From positions 124,001 through 188,000 of the forward strand of contig NZ_JABFFR010000025.1 of the NCBI RefSeq assembly GCF_013423485.1: a stretch of DNA of 64,000 nucleotides, written 5' to 3'. Under the pieces are notes generated by a model, which was not told where the DNA came from, ran no database searches, and saw only the letters and a list, made by a program, of their open reading frames with translations. Positions 6,529 through 15,137 of this stretch are shown piece by piece. The DNA comes from Azospirillum oleiclasticum. Lineage in GTDB: Bacteria; Pseudomonadota; Alphaproteobacteria; Azospirillales; Azospirillaceae. Made by a program: the position numbers and the translations under genes. Every line of letters starts with the position of its first letter. The first letter of the stretch is position 1.

Positions 6529-9084
6529 ATGGACGTGGTGGCGGCGACGGCCGATGGCGGCGGGACGGCGGTGGAGCCCGCGGTCACGGACGGTGGGGCG
6601 GCCCGGAGGCCGCACCGTGTCCGCCTGACCATCGCCCAATCGTCGCTGCTGCTGGCGGCGCTGCTGGTGGTGTGCCTCGCCGCCATGACCGCCGTGGGCG
6701 TCCGGTTGAAGGCCGGGATGAACGACACGGCGGAGGGCTGGCGCGTCTATGACCTGGAGGCCGCGACCAAGGCCGACGCGCTGTCGGACCTGCGCGGGCA
6801 TCTCGGCCTCGGCGGGGTCATCGACCGCTACCACCAGGGGCGGCATGCGGGCGATGCGGAGACCGCGGCGGCACTCACGCGGTCGCTCGGACTGGCGCGC
6901 GCCAACCTCGGCATCTACCGCGACATCGCCGACCTGACACCGGACGAGGAGCAGGCGGTCACCGCCATCGCCCGTTTTCTCGACGCCGTCGAACGCGACA
7001 CCATCGGCGGTGACGCCAAGGATTTCGACGAGTGCCGGCGCGAGGCGGTACAGGCGCTCGCCACCCTCAACACCCGTCTGACCGTGCAGCGCGCCCGTCT
7101 CACCGCCGCCACGCTGGAGGACATCGAGGATCTCCAGCGTCTCATGGCCTTCGGCGGCGGGCTTATCGCGGTGCTGGTGCTGGGGCTGGCCGGGTCCGCC
7201 GTGTGGTTCACCCGCGCCCGCATCGTCGGGCCGCTCGGCCGGCTGGTCGAGGACGCGCGGCGGCTGGCGCGGCGCGACCTCGACCGGCCCTTCCGCTGGC
7301 CGGCGCGCGACGAGCTCGGGCTGCTCGGCCGCACGCTGGAGGACAGTCGCAACGCGCTGCGCACCCTGTTCGCCGCGATCGAGGAGAAGTCCCTGCGCCT
7401 GGGGGAGAGCGAGCGGCGCTACGCCATGGCCGCCGCCGCGGCCAACGACGGGCTGTGGGATTGGGATCTCGTCGGCGACCACCTTTACCTATCGCCCCGG
7501 ATGCGCCAGATGCTGCGCTTGGCTCCCGATGCGCACGGCGGGTTGGGCGCGGTTCTGGCGAAGGTCGACGACCGCGACCGTCAAGCCGTCCGTGATGTGC
7601 TGGCGAGAACGGAGCAGGGCTCCAGCGGTGACGGCTTCGAGGTGGAGTTCCGCACCGTGCCCGGTGCCGCGGAGGCGGCCTGGGTGCTGCTGCGTGGCGT
7701 GGTGGCGCGCGACGGGGACGGGCGCGTCGTGCGGTTGGCCGGCTCCGCGTCGGACATCGGCGACCGCAAATCCTACGAGGCGCGGCTGGTCCATCAGGCT
7801 ACGCATGATTTCCTGACCGGACTGCCCAACCGCGCCCATCTGGTGCGCTGGCTGCATGACCGGCAGGAGGCGACGCAAGGCGGCCCGCGGCCGGAACTGG
7901 CGCTGCTCTTCCTCGACCTGGACGGGTTCAAGAGCATCAACGACAGCTTCGGCCATGCGGTGGGCGACCGGCTGCTGATCGCCGCGGCCGGGCGCATCGC
8001 CGGGCTGCTGGCGGAGGGGGAAATCGCGGTCCGGATCGGCGGCGACGAGTTCGTGGTCGTGGTGCCGGGCGGGCAGGACTGCGCGCTCGCCCGCGCCGGC
8101 GCGCTGGAGGCCGCCTTCCAGCCGGCGCTGCGCGTGGGCGGGATGGAGCTGCGGGTGGGCGTCAGCATCGGGCTGGCGGTGGACGACGGCACCGGCGACG
8201 ACCCCGACCAGCTCCTGCGCGACGCCGACATCGCGCTCTACCGCGCCAAGGAGCGCGGGAAGGGGCGCACGGTGCTGTTCGACGCGTCGCTGCGCGAGGC
8301 GATCCTGATCCGCAGCCGCCTGCAACGGGACCTTCCCCGCTCTCTGGCCGGCGGGGACGTGTTCCTGCTCTACCAGCCCATCGTCGCTCTGCCGGCCGGC
8401 GAGGTGGTGGGATTCGAGGCGCTGGTGCGCTGGCGCCATCCGGAGTTGGGCATCGTCAGCCCCGCCCGCTTCATCCCCATCGCCGAGGAGACCGGCCAGA
8501 TCCTGCCACTCGGCCGCCATGTGCTGGAACAGGCGGTGGCCCAGCTCGCCCGCTGGCGGCGGATGACGCCGGGGCGCGGGCTGACCGTGAACGTCAACCT
8601 GTCCGCCCGCCAGATGTGGGACGAGGGTTATGTGGACGAGCTGCTCGGCTTCATCGCCCGCAGCGGGGTGGAGGGGCTGAAGATCGAGGTGACGGAGAGC
8701 ATGACGGTCACCGACCAGGACCAGGCCGGCACCATCCTGCAACGCTTCCGCGCGCTGGGTGTGCCGCTCTGCATGGATGACTTCGGCACCGGCTACTCGT
8801 CGCTGTCGCACCTGGGCGACCTGCCCTTCGACGTGCTGAAGATCGACAAGAGCTTCGTCAGCGCGGCCGGCACCGACCCGCGGCGGGAATCCCTGCTGCG
8901 CGGCATCGTCGACCTCGCCCACCGCCTGGACCTGTCGGTGGTGGCGGAGGGAATCGAGACGGAGACGGAACGCGCGATCGTGTCACGGGCCGGCTGCGAC
9001 TACGGCCAGGGCTACCTGTTCGCCCGGCCCCTGCCGGCGGCGGAGGCGGAGGCGCTGCTGCTCGCCCCGGCGGCTTCCTCCTAG
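6529..9084 (+). CDS. HAMP-PAS-GGDEF-EAL c-di-GMP signalling protein
   Basis: 851-aa membrane protein for cyclic-di-GMP turnover. TM1 is at 37-58. The sensor carries KADALSDLRGHLGLGG (from about 82), clearly homologous to that of the preceding chemoreceptor. TM2 is at 205-229, followed by HAMP, then PAS from about 294 (NDGLWDWDL). The GGDEF motif at 504-508 is intact; the inhibitory RxxD position reads AEGE. The EAL domain starts with EALVRW at 630 and keeps NVNLSARQ, EVTES, DDFGTGYSSL, KIDKSF and VAEGIETE, so phosphodiesterase activity is likely. The start at 6529 follows a GGGGGA site. The stop overlaps the convergent hydroxyisourate-hydrolase gene. Confidence 0.93.
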   Translation: MDVVAATADGGGTAVEPAVTDGGAARRPHRVRLTIAQSSLLLAALLVVCLAAMTAVGVRLKAGMNDTAEGWRVYDLEAATKADALSDLRGHLGLGGVIDRYHQGRHAGDAETAAALTRSLGLARANLGIYRDIADLTPDEEQAVTAIARFLDAVERDTIGGDAKDFDECRREAVQALATLNTRLTVQRARLTAATLEDIEDLQRLMAFGGGLIAVLVLGLAGSAVWFTRARIVGPLGRLVEDARRLARRDLDRPFRWPARDELGLLGRTLEDSRNALRTLFAAIEEKSLRLGESERRYAMAAAAANDGLWDWDLVGDHLYLSPRMRQMLRLAPDAHGGLGAVLAKVDDRDRQAVRDVLARTEQGSSGDGFEVEFRTVPGAAEAAWVLLRGVVARDGDGRVVRLAGSASDIGDRKSYEARLVHQATHDFLTGLPNRAHLVRWLHDRQEATQGGPRPELALLFLDLDGFKSINDSFGHAVGDRLLIAAAGRIAGLLAEGEIAVRIGGDEFVVVVPGGQDCALARAGALEAAFQPALRVGGMELRVGVSIGLAVDDGTGDDPDQLLRDADIALYRAKERGKGRTVLFDASLREAILIRSRLQRDLPRSLAGGDVFLLYQPIVALPAGEVVGFEALVRWRHPELGIVSPARFIPIAEETGQILPLGRHVLEQAVAQLARWRRMTPGRGLTVNVNLSARQMWDEGYVDELLGFIARSGVEGLKIEVTESMTVTDQDQAGTILQRFRALGVPLCMDDFGTGYSSLSHLGDLPFDVLKIDKSFVSAAGTDPRRESLLRGIVDLAHRLDLSVVAEGIETETERAIVSRAGCDYGQGYLFARPLPAAEAEALLLAPAASS

Positions 9085-9434
9085 GCACCGCGGAACAGCG
9101 AATAGCCCCAGGGGGTGAATTTGAGCGGCAGGTGGTAGTGCTGGGCCGCATCCGCGATGGCGAAGCGGAAGGGCACATCCTCCAGGAAGGCGGGCTCGGG
9201 CAGGGCCATGCCCTGGCCGCGCAGCCAGGGGCCGATGTGGAAGACCACCTCGTACGCTCCGGCGTCGATGCCCGCGCCACCCGTCACCGGGTGGTCGAGC
9301 GTGCCGTTGGGCTGCAGCGTGCCCTCGGCGATCAGCCGGCGCTCCGGCTCCAGCCGGTAGAGCTCGACCCGCATCCCGGTCGCCGGAACCCCGCGCGACA
9401 CGTCCACCGCGTGCACCGATACGCCACCCGCCAT
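9081..9434 (-). CDS. 5-hydroxyisourate hydrolase-like protein (transthyretin family)
   Basis: 117-aa protein of the transthyretin-like family that hydrolyses 5-hydroxyisourate to OHCU in urate degradation. It shows VSVHAVDVSRGVPA at the N-terminus (active-site His), an Arg in ERRLIAEGT, and the C-terminal strand HYHLPLKFTPWGYSLFRGA. The usual terminal YRGS is FRGA here, so substrate preference may differ. The start MAGGVS follows a strong GGGGGAGGTG site; a start 15 nt upstream would bury that site. It is the last gene of a 12-gene minus-strand operon and lies 28 bp after the GntR gene. No OHCU decarboxylase or uricase is nearby. Confidence 0.85.
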   Translation of the reverse strand: MAGGVSVHAVDVSRGVPATGMRVELYRLEPERRLIAEGTLQPNGTLDHPVTGGAGIDAGAYEVVFHIGPWLRGQGMALPEPAFLEDVPFRFAIADAAQHYHLPLKFTPWGYSLFRGA

Positions 9435-9462
9435 CAACACCTCCCCCATTGCCGACGACCGG

Positions 9463-10164
9463 TCAGGTCGCGATCTCCCGCAGCGCCCGCATGACGGCGA
9501 CACCGGTGTTGTGCATGTGCTCGCCCAGCCGCCGGCCCATCAACTCGCCGTCGCGGGCCAGCAGCGCCGTCATGAAGCTCTCGTGCTCCTCCAGGGATTC
9601 GTCCCAGCGCGCCTGGAGCATGTTGGCAATGTAGCGCGCCCGACGGATCTTGCCCGAGAAATCGGCGTGCAGCCCCAGCAGCACGCCGTTGTCGGCGACC
9701 GTGGCGATGGCGCCGTGGATGGTCTGGTTCAGCCGGAAATACTCCGTCCGCTGCCCGTTGCGGTGGTGGTGGCCGAGCTGCTCGTGCAGGCCGCGGAGAT
9801 GGTCGATCTGCGCGTCGGTCGCCCGTTCGCAGACCAGCCGGCCGTTCAGCACCTCCAGCCCCGCCATCACCTCGAAGATGTCGGCGACCTCGCGGATGCT
9901 GATCGGCTTCACGATGGCGCCGCGGCTGTGCAGCAGCTCCACCAGCCCTTCCGAGGCCAGCACCTTCAGCGCCTCGCGCAGCGGCGTGCGCGACACCCCG
10001 AACTCGGTGCAGAGCTGGACCTCCGGGATGTGCGCGCCGGGGGGAAGCTCACCCTCCAGGATCATGGCGCGCAGGCGCGCCGCGACCTCGCCATGCAGGG
10101 TGGTGCGCCCGATGGTTCGGGCGCCGCTGTCGGTCAGTAAGGTTTGCTCGACGGTCGTCGTCAT
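9463..10164 (-). CDS. GntR family regulator, FCD (FadR) subgroup
   Basis: 233-aa repressor-type regulator. The N-terminal winged helix (about 20-90) contains AARLRAMILEGELPPG and GVSRTPLREALKVLASEG. The all-helical FCD effector domain follows; it normally binds a metal and a small carboxylic acid, and the expected Asp/His residues are present (RLNQTIHGAI, LEEHESFMTAL). It sits near the end of the operon of Mo-hydroxylase, transporter and oxygenase genes and probably regulates it. A candidate operator is the imperfect palindrome at 20737-20752 in front of that operon. The ligand is unknown. Confidence 0.9.
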   Translation of the reverse strand: MTTTVEQTLLTDSGARTIGRTTLHGEVAARLRAMILEGELPPGAHIPEVQLCTEFGVSRTPLREALKVLASEGLVELLHSRGAIVKPISIREVADIFEVMAGLEVLNGRLVCERATDAQIDHLRGLHEQLGHHHRNGQRTEYFRLNQTIHGAIATVADNGVLLGLHADFSGKIRRARYIANMLQARWDESLEEHESFMTALLARDGELMGRRLGEHMHNTGVAVMRALREIAT

Positions 10165-10182
10165 GGGGCGTTTCTCTGAGGG

Positions 10183-11055
10183 TCAATCGGATCCGGCCGC
10201 CATGGCGGCCTGGCGGTCACGCTCGGCATCCTCCAGCGGGTTGTAGGGCCGCTCGACGAACACCTTGCCGCGGTCGCTGGGCCGCACGCCGGCGGCCAGG
10301 ATGGCGCCGTCATCGACCTTGGAGAGGGGGGTGTAGGCGGGGTGGTGGTGGGCGATCACCGGGCTGTTGGAGCGGCCGTTGTAGCACGAGATCAGCACCC
10401 AGCGCCGCTTGTCCGAGGCGTTGGCGTCCGAGGCGTGCGGCATGTTGGCGTGGAAGAACAGCACGTCGCCCGGCTCCTGCTCCACATGCACCCGCTCCAG
10501 CCGCTCCAGAAGATGCTCCATGCGGCGCGGGTCGCAGGAGACCTGCTTGCCGGACAGCATGTGGTCGATGCGCCCGCATTCGTGCGCGCCGCGCAGCACC
10601 TGGAGGCAGCCGTTCTCCCGCGTGCTGGGGTCGAGCGCCAGGATGCAGGTGGCCATGCGTGGGAACAGGCAGCCGCTGGCGTACCAGTAGCCGTAGTCCT
10701 GGTGCCATTCCCAGGCGCCGCCGACCTGCGGATCCTTGGCGTTGAGCTTGGAGTTGTAGTGGTAGACTTCCTCGCCGATCAGCGATTCCATGCTGTCGAC
10801 GATGCGGGCGCTGCGCGAGAACAGGCCGAAGATGTCGTCGCCCGGCTCGTTCCACACCGTCATGCGCGTCCTGCTGCCGGTGGAGTCGCTGCGGAAGTAG
10901 GCGGCACTCTTCAGCGCGTCGTCCTCCTCGGCGCTGCGGCGGATCAGTTCCACCTCCTGTGGAGAGAACATGCCGCGGGCGACGACGAAGCCGTCGCGGT
11001 TGTAGGCGGCTATCTGGTCGGGGGTCAGGGCAAGGGGCGAACGGGCCATTGCCAT
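10183..11055 (-). CDS. Phytanoyl-CoA dioxygenase (PhyH) family protein
   Basis: 290-aa non-haem Fe(II)/2-oxoglutarate oxygenase with a double-stranded beta-helix. The facial triad is His118-x-Asp120 (EWHQDYGYW) and His207 (HANMPHASDAN); an Arg for 2-oxoglutarate follows in DKRRWVLIS. The N-terminus (LTPDQIAAYNRDGFVVARG) is typical. PhyH proteins in catabolic operons hydroxylate many small molecules, so the substrate is open. It lies between the Rieske beta subunit and the GntR gene in the same operon. A GGGAGG site precedes ATG 11055; a second in-frame ATG is two codons on. It is distantly similar to the PhyH protein at 21564-22436. Confidence 0.9.
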   Translation of the reverse strand: MAMARSPLALTPDQIAAYNRDGFVVARGMFSPQEVELIRRSAEEDDALKSAAYFRSDSTGSRTRMTVWNEPGDDIFGLFSRSARIVDSMESLIGEEVYHYNSKLNAKDPQVGGAWEWHQDYGYWYASGCLFPRMATCILALDPSTRENGCLQVLRGAHECGRIDHMLSGKQVSCDPRRMEHLLERLERVHVEQEPGDVLFFHANMPHASDANASDKRRWVLISCYNGRSNSPVIAHHHPAYTPLSKVDDGAILAAGVRPSDRGKVFVERPYNPLEDAERDRQAAMAAGSD

Positions 11056-11086
11056 GGGATGGGCCTCCCTTGTGTGCGGGACGGCG

Positions 11087-11593
11087 TCAGAGATAGACGC
11101 CGATGGAGGTGAAGGGCGCGTTGCAGTTCACCAGCGTGACCTTCTTCAACGCGATGCGGAAACCGTCCTCGGAGCGACGCAGGCTGTACTCGTAGCGGCC
11201 GGCGTACCAGCGCGGCTCCGTGTGCCGGTATTCCGCCATGACGAAAGCCGCGTACGCGCGTACGCCGGCCGGCTCGCCCGGCACCGCCTCCGCCTCGATG
11301 TTGGAGACGAGGTGCACGGTGCGGGATTCCGGCACTTGGACATGCACATCCGGGTGTTTCAGGCGCCGTATGCGCGCCGCCATGGTCACGCGGTCGTCGT
11401 AGAAGAGGGACACCGCCTCCTCCGGGCTCTTCTGGTCATGGCGGGTGGGCGCCCAGTAGGCACCGTCCTCGGTGAACAGGTCTCGCCAGTCATCGAAGCG
11501 CCGCTCGTCCAGCAGCCGGCATTCGCGGTTCACGAAGGCGGTCACCGCGTCCAGTGTGGGGGAGGGCGGGTACACCCGGTCAGCCGCGCTCAT
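11087..11593 (-). CDS. Aromatic-ring-hydroxylating dioxygenase beta subunit
   Basis: 168-aa small subunit of a Rieske ring-hydroxylating oxygenase with the SnoaL/NTF2-like cone fold. It begins MSAADRVYPPSPTLDAVTAF and has the family's features: FVNRECRLLDERRFDDW, FTEDGAYWAP, the central ESRTVHLVSNIEAE and the terminal LVNCNAPFTSIGVYL. The beta subunit has a structural role in the alpha3beta3 oxygenase. The start overlaps the end of the alpha gene by 14 bp, consistent with coupled translation. Confidence 0.92.
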   Translation of the reverse strand: MSAADRVYPPSPTLDAVTAFVNRECRLLDERRFDDWRDLFTEDGAYWAPTRHDQKSPEEAVSLFYDDRVTMAARIRRLKHPDVHVQVPESRTVHLVSNIEAEAVPGEPAGVRAYAAFVMAEYRHTEPRWYAGRYEYSLRRSEDGFRIALKKVTLVNCNAPFTSIGVYL

Positions 11594-12917
11594 TGCCGTT
11601 GCCTCCGCACAGGAAGGAGATCCAGTTCTCCGCATACTGGATTCGCGACACGAACTCCGACGTGCCCTGGCCGCGCCAGCCGCCCTCGTGCCAGGGCTCC
11701 TCGCTGCCGGGGTGGCCGGCGAACAGGACCCAGTCGTGGGCACCGCTCTGCAACCCGGCCTGTGCCCGCTCGAACACCTCGATGTCGTCGGTCTGGATCA
11801 TCGACGCGGCGGAGTGGGTGGCCGCCAGCGAGCGGATGGCCCCGGTGTTGTACGCCTCCGGCGCGCCCTTCAGCGCCACCGGAAAGACGTTGATCTCCGT
11901 CCGGTCCACGGAGATGGGGCGGACGACACGGATGTGCTGGCCGAAGGCCTGGAAGGTCATGCTGGGCCAGATCACGCTGTTGAAGCGGTCGTAGTTCAGG
12001 ATTTGCCGCGTGCGGTCGACGCCGTGCCGCGCCTCCAGCCGGCGCACATACTCCTCGTAGACGGGGCCGCTCGGCAGCGTCTCCACCGGCGGGCGGCCCT
12101 GGTAGCCGTGGCCGTAGGGGAAGCCCACCACACCGAACGGCTCCCAGTCGATGGACTTCTTGCCGTCGACCATGATCCGCGGTCCGCCACCGTGGCGGGA
12201 GAACTGGCGCCCGTCGTCGTCGAGCGTGGAGACGTGGGTGTAGGTGGCGTGGTGCAGGTCGACGCCGTTGTCGATCTGCAATTTCCAGTTGGCGCGGATG
12301 ATGTAGCGGCTGCACCCGCCGACGAAAGCCACCTCCCCATCCGGCGCGCGGTCGACCAGATCGTCGATGCTGTGCCTGATGCCGTTGAGGTAGGTTTCGA
12401 GGTCCGGCCCCTCCTCCGTCAGGCTGGCGAAGACGAAGCCGCGGTATTCATCCACCCGCGCCGCGCGGGCAAGCGACATCCAGGACTCGATCTCCGCGCG
12501 GTCGTGCGGGTAGCTGCGCCGCTGCGGCAGGGACGCCAGCGTGCCGTCGGACCGGTAGGTCCAGCCATGGTACGGGCACTTGAAATGACGGGTGTTGCCG
12601 CTGTCCGTCGCGCAGACCGACACGCCGCGGTGGGCGCAGCGGTTGGACAGGACGTGGATGGCGCCCTTGGCGTCGCGCGTCATGATCACCGGCTCGCGGC
12701 CGATGCGGGTGGTGATGTAGTCGTGCGGGTTCGGCACCTGCGAGGCGTGGCCGACGAAGATCCAGGCGCGCCCGAACAGGCGCTCCATCTCCAGATCGAA
12801 GATGCCGGGGTCGGTGTAGAGCGACCGGTGCACCCGGTCGGGCCGCACCAGCGTGCGCAGCTCCTCGTCGGTGAAGGCCGGCCGGGGCCGGGCCGGCGGC
12901 GGCATGAGGCCGTCCAT
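11580..12917 (-). CDS. Rieske ring-hydroxylating dioxygenase alpha subunit
   Basis: 445-aa catalytic subunit. The Rieske [2Fe-2S] motif is Cys94-x-His96 (NRCAHRG) and Cys114-x2-His117 (CPYHGW). The mononuclear iron site is in NGVDLHHATYTH, with Asp220, His222 or His223, and His228. Such enzymes dihydroxylate or oxidatively demethylate aromatic and heteroaromatic rings with electrons from a reductase. No ferredoxin or reductase gene is in the window, so electrons must come from elsewhere. The start MDGLM follows a GGGAGA site. Its operon also encodes an ABC importer and a Mo-hydroxylase, pointing to catabolism of an imported ring compound. Confidence 0.93.
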   Translation of the reverse strand: MDGLMPPPARPRPAFTDEELRTLVRPDRVHRSLYTDPGIFDLEMERLFGRAWIFVGHASQVPNPHDYITTRIGREPVIMTRDAKGAIHVLSNRCAHRGVSVCATDSGNTRHFKCPYHGWTYRSDGTLASLPQRRSYPHDRAEIESWMSLARAARVDEYRGFVFASLTEEGPDLETYLNGIRHSIDDLVDRAPDGEVAFVGGCSRYIIRANWKLQIDNGVDLHHATYTHVSTLDDDGRQFSRHGGGPRIMVDGKKSIDWEPFGVVGFPYGHGYQGRPPVETLPSGPVYEEYVRRLEARHGVDRTRQILNYDRFNSVIWPSMTFQAFGQHIRVVRPISVDRTEINVFPVALKGAPEAYNTGAIRSLAATHSAASMIQTDDIEVFERAQAGLQSGAHDWVLFAGHPGSEEPWHEGGWRGQGTSEFVSRIQYAENWISFLCGGNGNERG

Positions 12918-12949
12918 GGCGTTGTCTCCCGTTGCGGTTGGTGGGCCGC

Positions 12950-14014
12950 TCAATGGTCGTGCAGGATGATGGCGCGCTCCGGCTCCCAGCAGACGCGCAC
13001 GGGCTGGCCGGGGGCGGGCAGCGCGTCCTCCGGCCGGCCATCGACGGTGAGCGTGCCGCCGTCGCCGAGGTCGACCGCGAGGCTGACGTGGCTGCCGACG
13101 AAGACGCTGTCGGTCACGCGCCCGTCCAGCACGTTGTAGCCGTTGACCGCCGCCCCGTCGGGCAGCAGCCGCAGCCATTCCGGCCGCAGGCCCAGGGTCA
13201 GCCCGCGGCTGCCGATCGGCACGCCGGACGGCAGCCGCAGCGGCGACGCGCTGCCGCCGCGCGGCCGGCCGTCGGCGGCCAGCGGCACGAAGTTGATGCG
13301 CCCGACGAAGGAGGCGACGAAGCGGCTGGCCGGGCGCATGTAGATGTCGCTGGGCGTGCCGATCTGCTCCACCCGGCCGCCCTGCATCACCACGATGCGG
13401 TCGGACATGACCATGGCTTCCGTCTGGTCATGGGTGACGTAGAGGGTGGTGATGCCCAGCGCCTTCTGGATGGCGCGCAGTTCCTGCTGCATGGCCTCGC
13501 GCAGCTTGAGGTCGAGTGCCCCCAGCGGCTCGTCCATCAGCAGGATGGCGGGCGGGTGCGCCACCGCGCGGGCGATGGCCACGCGCTGGCGCTGGCCGCC
13601 GGACAGCTCGCCCGGATGACGGTCGCCCATCCCCGTCATCTTGATGAGGTCCAGCAGTTCGCCGGCGCGGCGCCGCCGCACCGCCTCCGGCGCGCCGCGC
13701 TGCTTCATGCCGAAGGCGATGTTCTCGGCCACCGTCAGATGCGGGAACAGGGCGTAGTTCTGGAAGACCATGCCCACCTCCCGCTTGTTGGGCGGCAGGT
13801 GCCCGACCTCGCGCCCGTCGATCAGCACACGGCCGCCGGTGGGATCGACGAAGCCGGCGATGATGCGCAGCGTGGTGGTCTTGCCGCAGCCGGAGGGACC
13901 CAGCAGCGTCAGGAACTCCCCCTCCTCGACCGCGAGGTCGAGGGCGGCGAGGGCGACCGAGGAGCCGAAGCGGCGCTCGACCCGTTCCAGGAGGACCTTG
14001 GGCGGTCTGGTCAT
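12950..14014 (-). CDS. ABC transporter ATP-binding protein (PotA/FbpC type)
   Basis: 354-aa ATPase energising uptake with the permeases and binding protein just upstream. Walker A is GPSGCGKTTT, then the Q-loop in FQNYALFPHLTV, the signature LSGGQRQRVAIARA, Walker B LLMDEPLGALD and switch His in YVTHDQTEA. A C-terminal TOBE region is present. The start is 14014, 20 bp after the binding-protein stop; the frame is open far upstream, but that part is antisense or out-of-frame coding of the neighbour. Confidence 0.93.
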   Translation of the reverse strand: MTRPPKVLLERVERRFGSSVALAALDLAVEEGEFLTLLGPSGCGKTTTLRIIAGFVDPTGGRVLIDGREVGHLPPNKREVGMVFQNYALFPHLTVAENIAFGMKQRGAPEAVRRRRAGELLDLIKMTGMGDRHPGELSGGQRQRVAIARAVAHPPAILLMDEPLGALDLKLREAMQQELRAIQKALGITTLYVTHDQTEAMVMSDRIVVMQGGRVEQIGTPSDIYMRPASRFVASFVGRINFVPLAADGRPRGGSASPLRLPSGVPIGSRGLTLGLRPEWLRLLPDGAAVNGYNVLDGRVTDSVFVGSHVSLAVDLGDGGTLTVDGRPEDALPAPGQPVRVCWEPERAIILHDH

Positions 14015-14034
14015 GGGATGATCTCCGCGGGGGG

Positions 14035-15096
14035 TCAGCGGGTGATGCTGCGGTTCCATTTCTGGACGTAGGCCGCCTCGTTCACCTTGCCGAAGTCGAT
14101 GCTGTACATGCCGGCGAGCTGGTCGGGCGACAGGCGCAGGAAACCGTAGTCGGGGTTTTCGCGCAGCTTTGCGAGCGCCGGGCCGCTCACCGGCACCTGC
14201 CCGCCGGCGGTCAGGGTGGCGACCTGCATCTGGTCCGACAGGAAGGCGTTGATGATCCATTCCGCCGCGGCGGCGTTCTTCGCCCCCTTGATCTTGACCA
14301 GATAGCCCTGCTTCAGCACGCCCGACTTGCCGGCGACGGGCGGGAAGGCGATGGCGAGGTCGACCTGGCCCTTCAGGCGCTGGACGTTGCCGGCCTGCGC
14401 CGCCGCCGCCCACACGTCGCCCGAGGCAAGCTGGGTCTGGAGGTTGGAGGAGGAGGACCAGAAGCTGGCCGGGCCGATCGTCTTGACCAGCTCCAGCCCC
14501 GGCCCGATGTCGGCCTCGCCGCCGCCGGCCTCGTGCGACATGCCGACGATGGCGGGCATGGCGCCGCCGGCGCTGATGTCGGGCAGCGAGACCTTGCCCT
14601 TGAGCTTGGGGTTGGCGAGATCGGCGTAGCGGGTGGGGGCGGGGATGCCGGCCTCGGCGAACTTCGCCTTGTTGTAGACGATGCCCTCCTGGGTGATCCA
14701 GACCATCACCTTCTTGTCGTCGTAGAAGGCCTTGTCGACCTTGGCGATGTTGGGGATCTTGGTAAGGTCGATGGTGTCGAGGAAGCCGCCGGCCGCGAGC
14801 TGCGGCAGCAGGTTGTCCATCGTCTCCAGCACGTCGAAGGGCGGCTCCTGCCCGCGCGCCGCGATCAGCTTCGCCATGTTGTTGGCGGGCTGACCCAGCA
14901 CGAACTCGATCTTGCCGCCCTCCGCCTCGAAGGCCTTGGCGACGTTGGCCTCGACGATGTCGCGCCACTTGCCGCCGAAGGTGCCGATGCGCACCGTCAC
15001 GCCATCGAACTGGCCGGCGGCGGCTGTGCCCGCGGTCAGCGCCAGCGCGATTGCCGCCGCACCAAGCCCGCCCATCAGCCGTTTGAAGCTCTGCAT
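14035..15096 (-). CDS. ABC transporter substrate-binding protein (PotD/FbpA-like)
   Basis: 353-aa periplasmic binding protein. The signal peptide MQSFKRLMGGLGAAAIALAL ends near AAAG at 27. The mature protein resembles spermidine/putrescine or iron-type binding proteins (VTVRIGTFGGKWRDI, VWITQEGIVYNKAKF, PKLKGKVSLPDISAGG). In catabolic operons this family often imports organic cations or small heterocycles, not only polyamines. The start at 15096 follows GGGAGA. It lies between the second permease and the ATPase. Confidence 0.9.
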   Translation of the reverse strand: MQSFKRLMGGLGAAAIALALTAGTAAAGQFDGVTVRIGTFGGKWRDIVEANVAKAFEAEGGKIEFVLGQPANNMAKLIAARGQEPPFDVLETMDNLLPQLAAGGFLDTIDLTKIPNIAKVDKAFYDDKKVMVWITQEGIVYNKAKFAEAGIPAPTRYADLANPKLKGKVSLPDISAGGAMPAIVGMSHEAGGGEADIGPGLELVKTIGPASFWSSSSNLQTQLASGDVWAAAAQAGNVQRLKGQVDLAIAFPPVAGKSGVLKQGYLVKIKGAKNAAAAEWIINAFLSDQMQVATLTAGGQVPVSGPALAKLRENPDYGFLRLSPDQLAGMYSIDFGKVNEAAYVQKWNRSITR

Positions 15097-15137
15097 GTTC
15101 CGTCTCCCTGTTCTTGTCCAGCCAGCCGGAGGCGCCG

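Noticed and set aside
4680..6728. 682-codon minus-strand frame opposite the chemoreceptor
   Set aside because: Antisense of the repetitive heptad coding of a chemoreceptor gives long open frames; no ribosome binding site or domain.
9081..9434. Complete urate degradation pathway
   Set aside because: Only the hydroxyisourate hydrolase-like gene is here; no uricase, OHCU decarboxylase or allantoinase was found.
12950..14968. Long upstream extension of the ABC ATPase gene
   Set aside because: The extra N-terminal part is the binding-protein gene read in another frame; the ATPase homology starts at MTRPPKVLLERV (14014).
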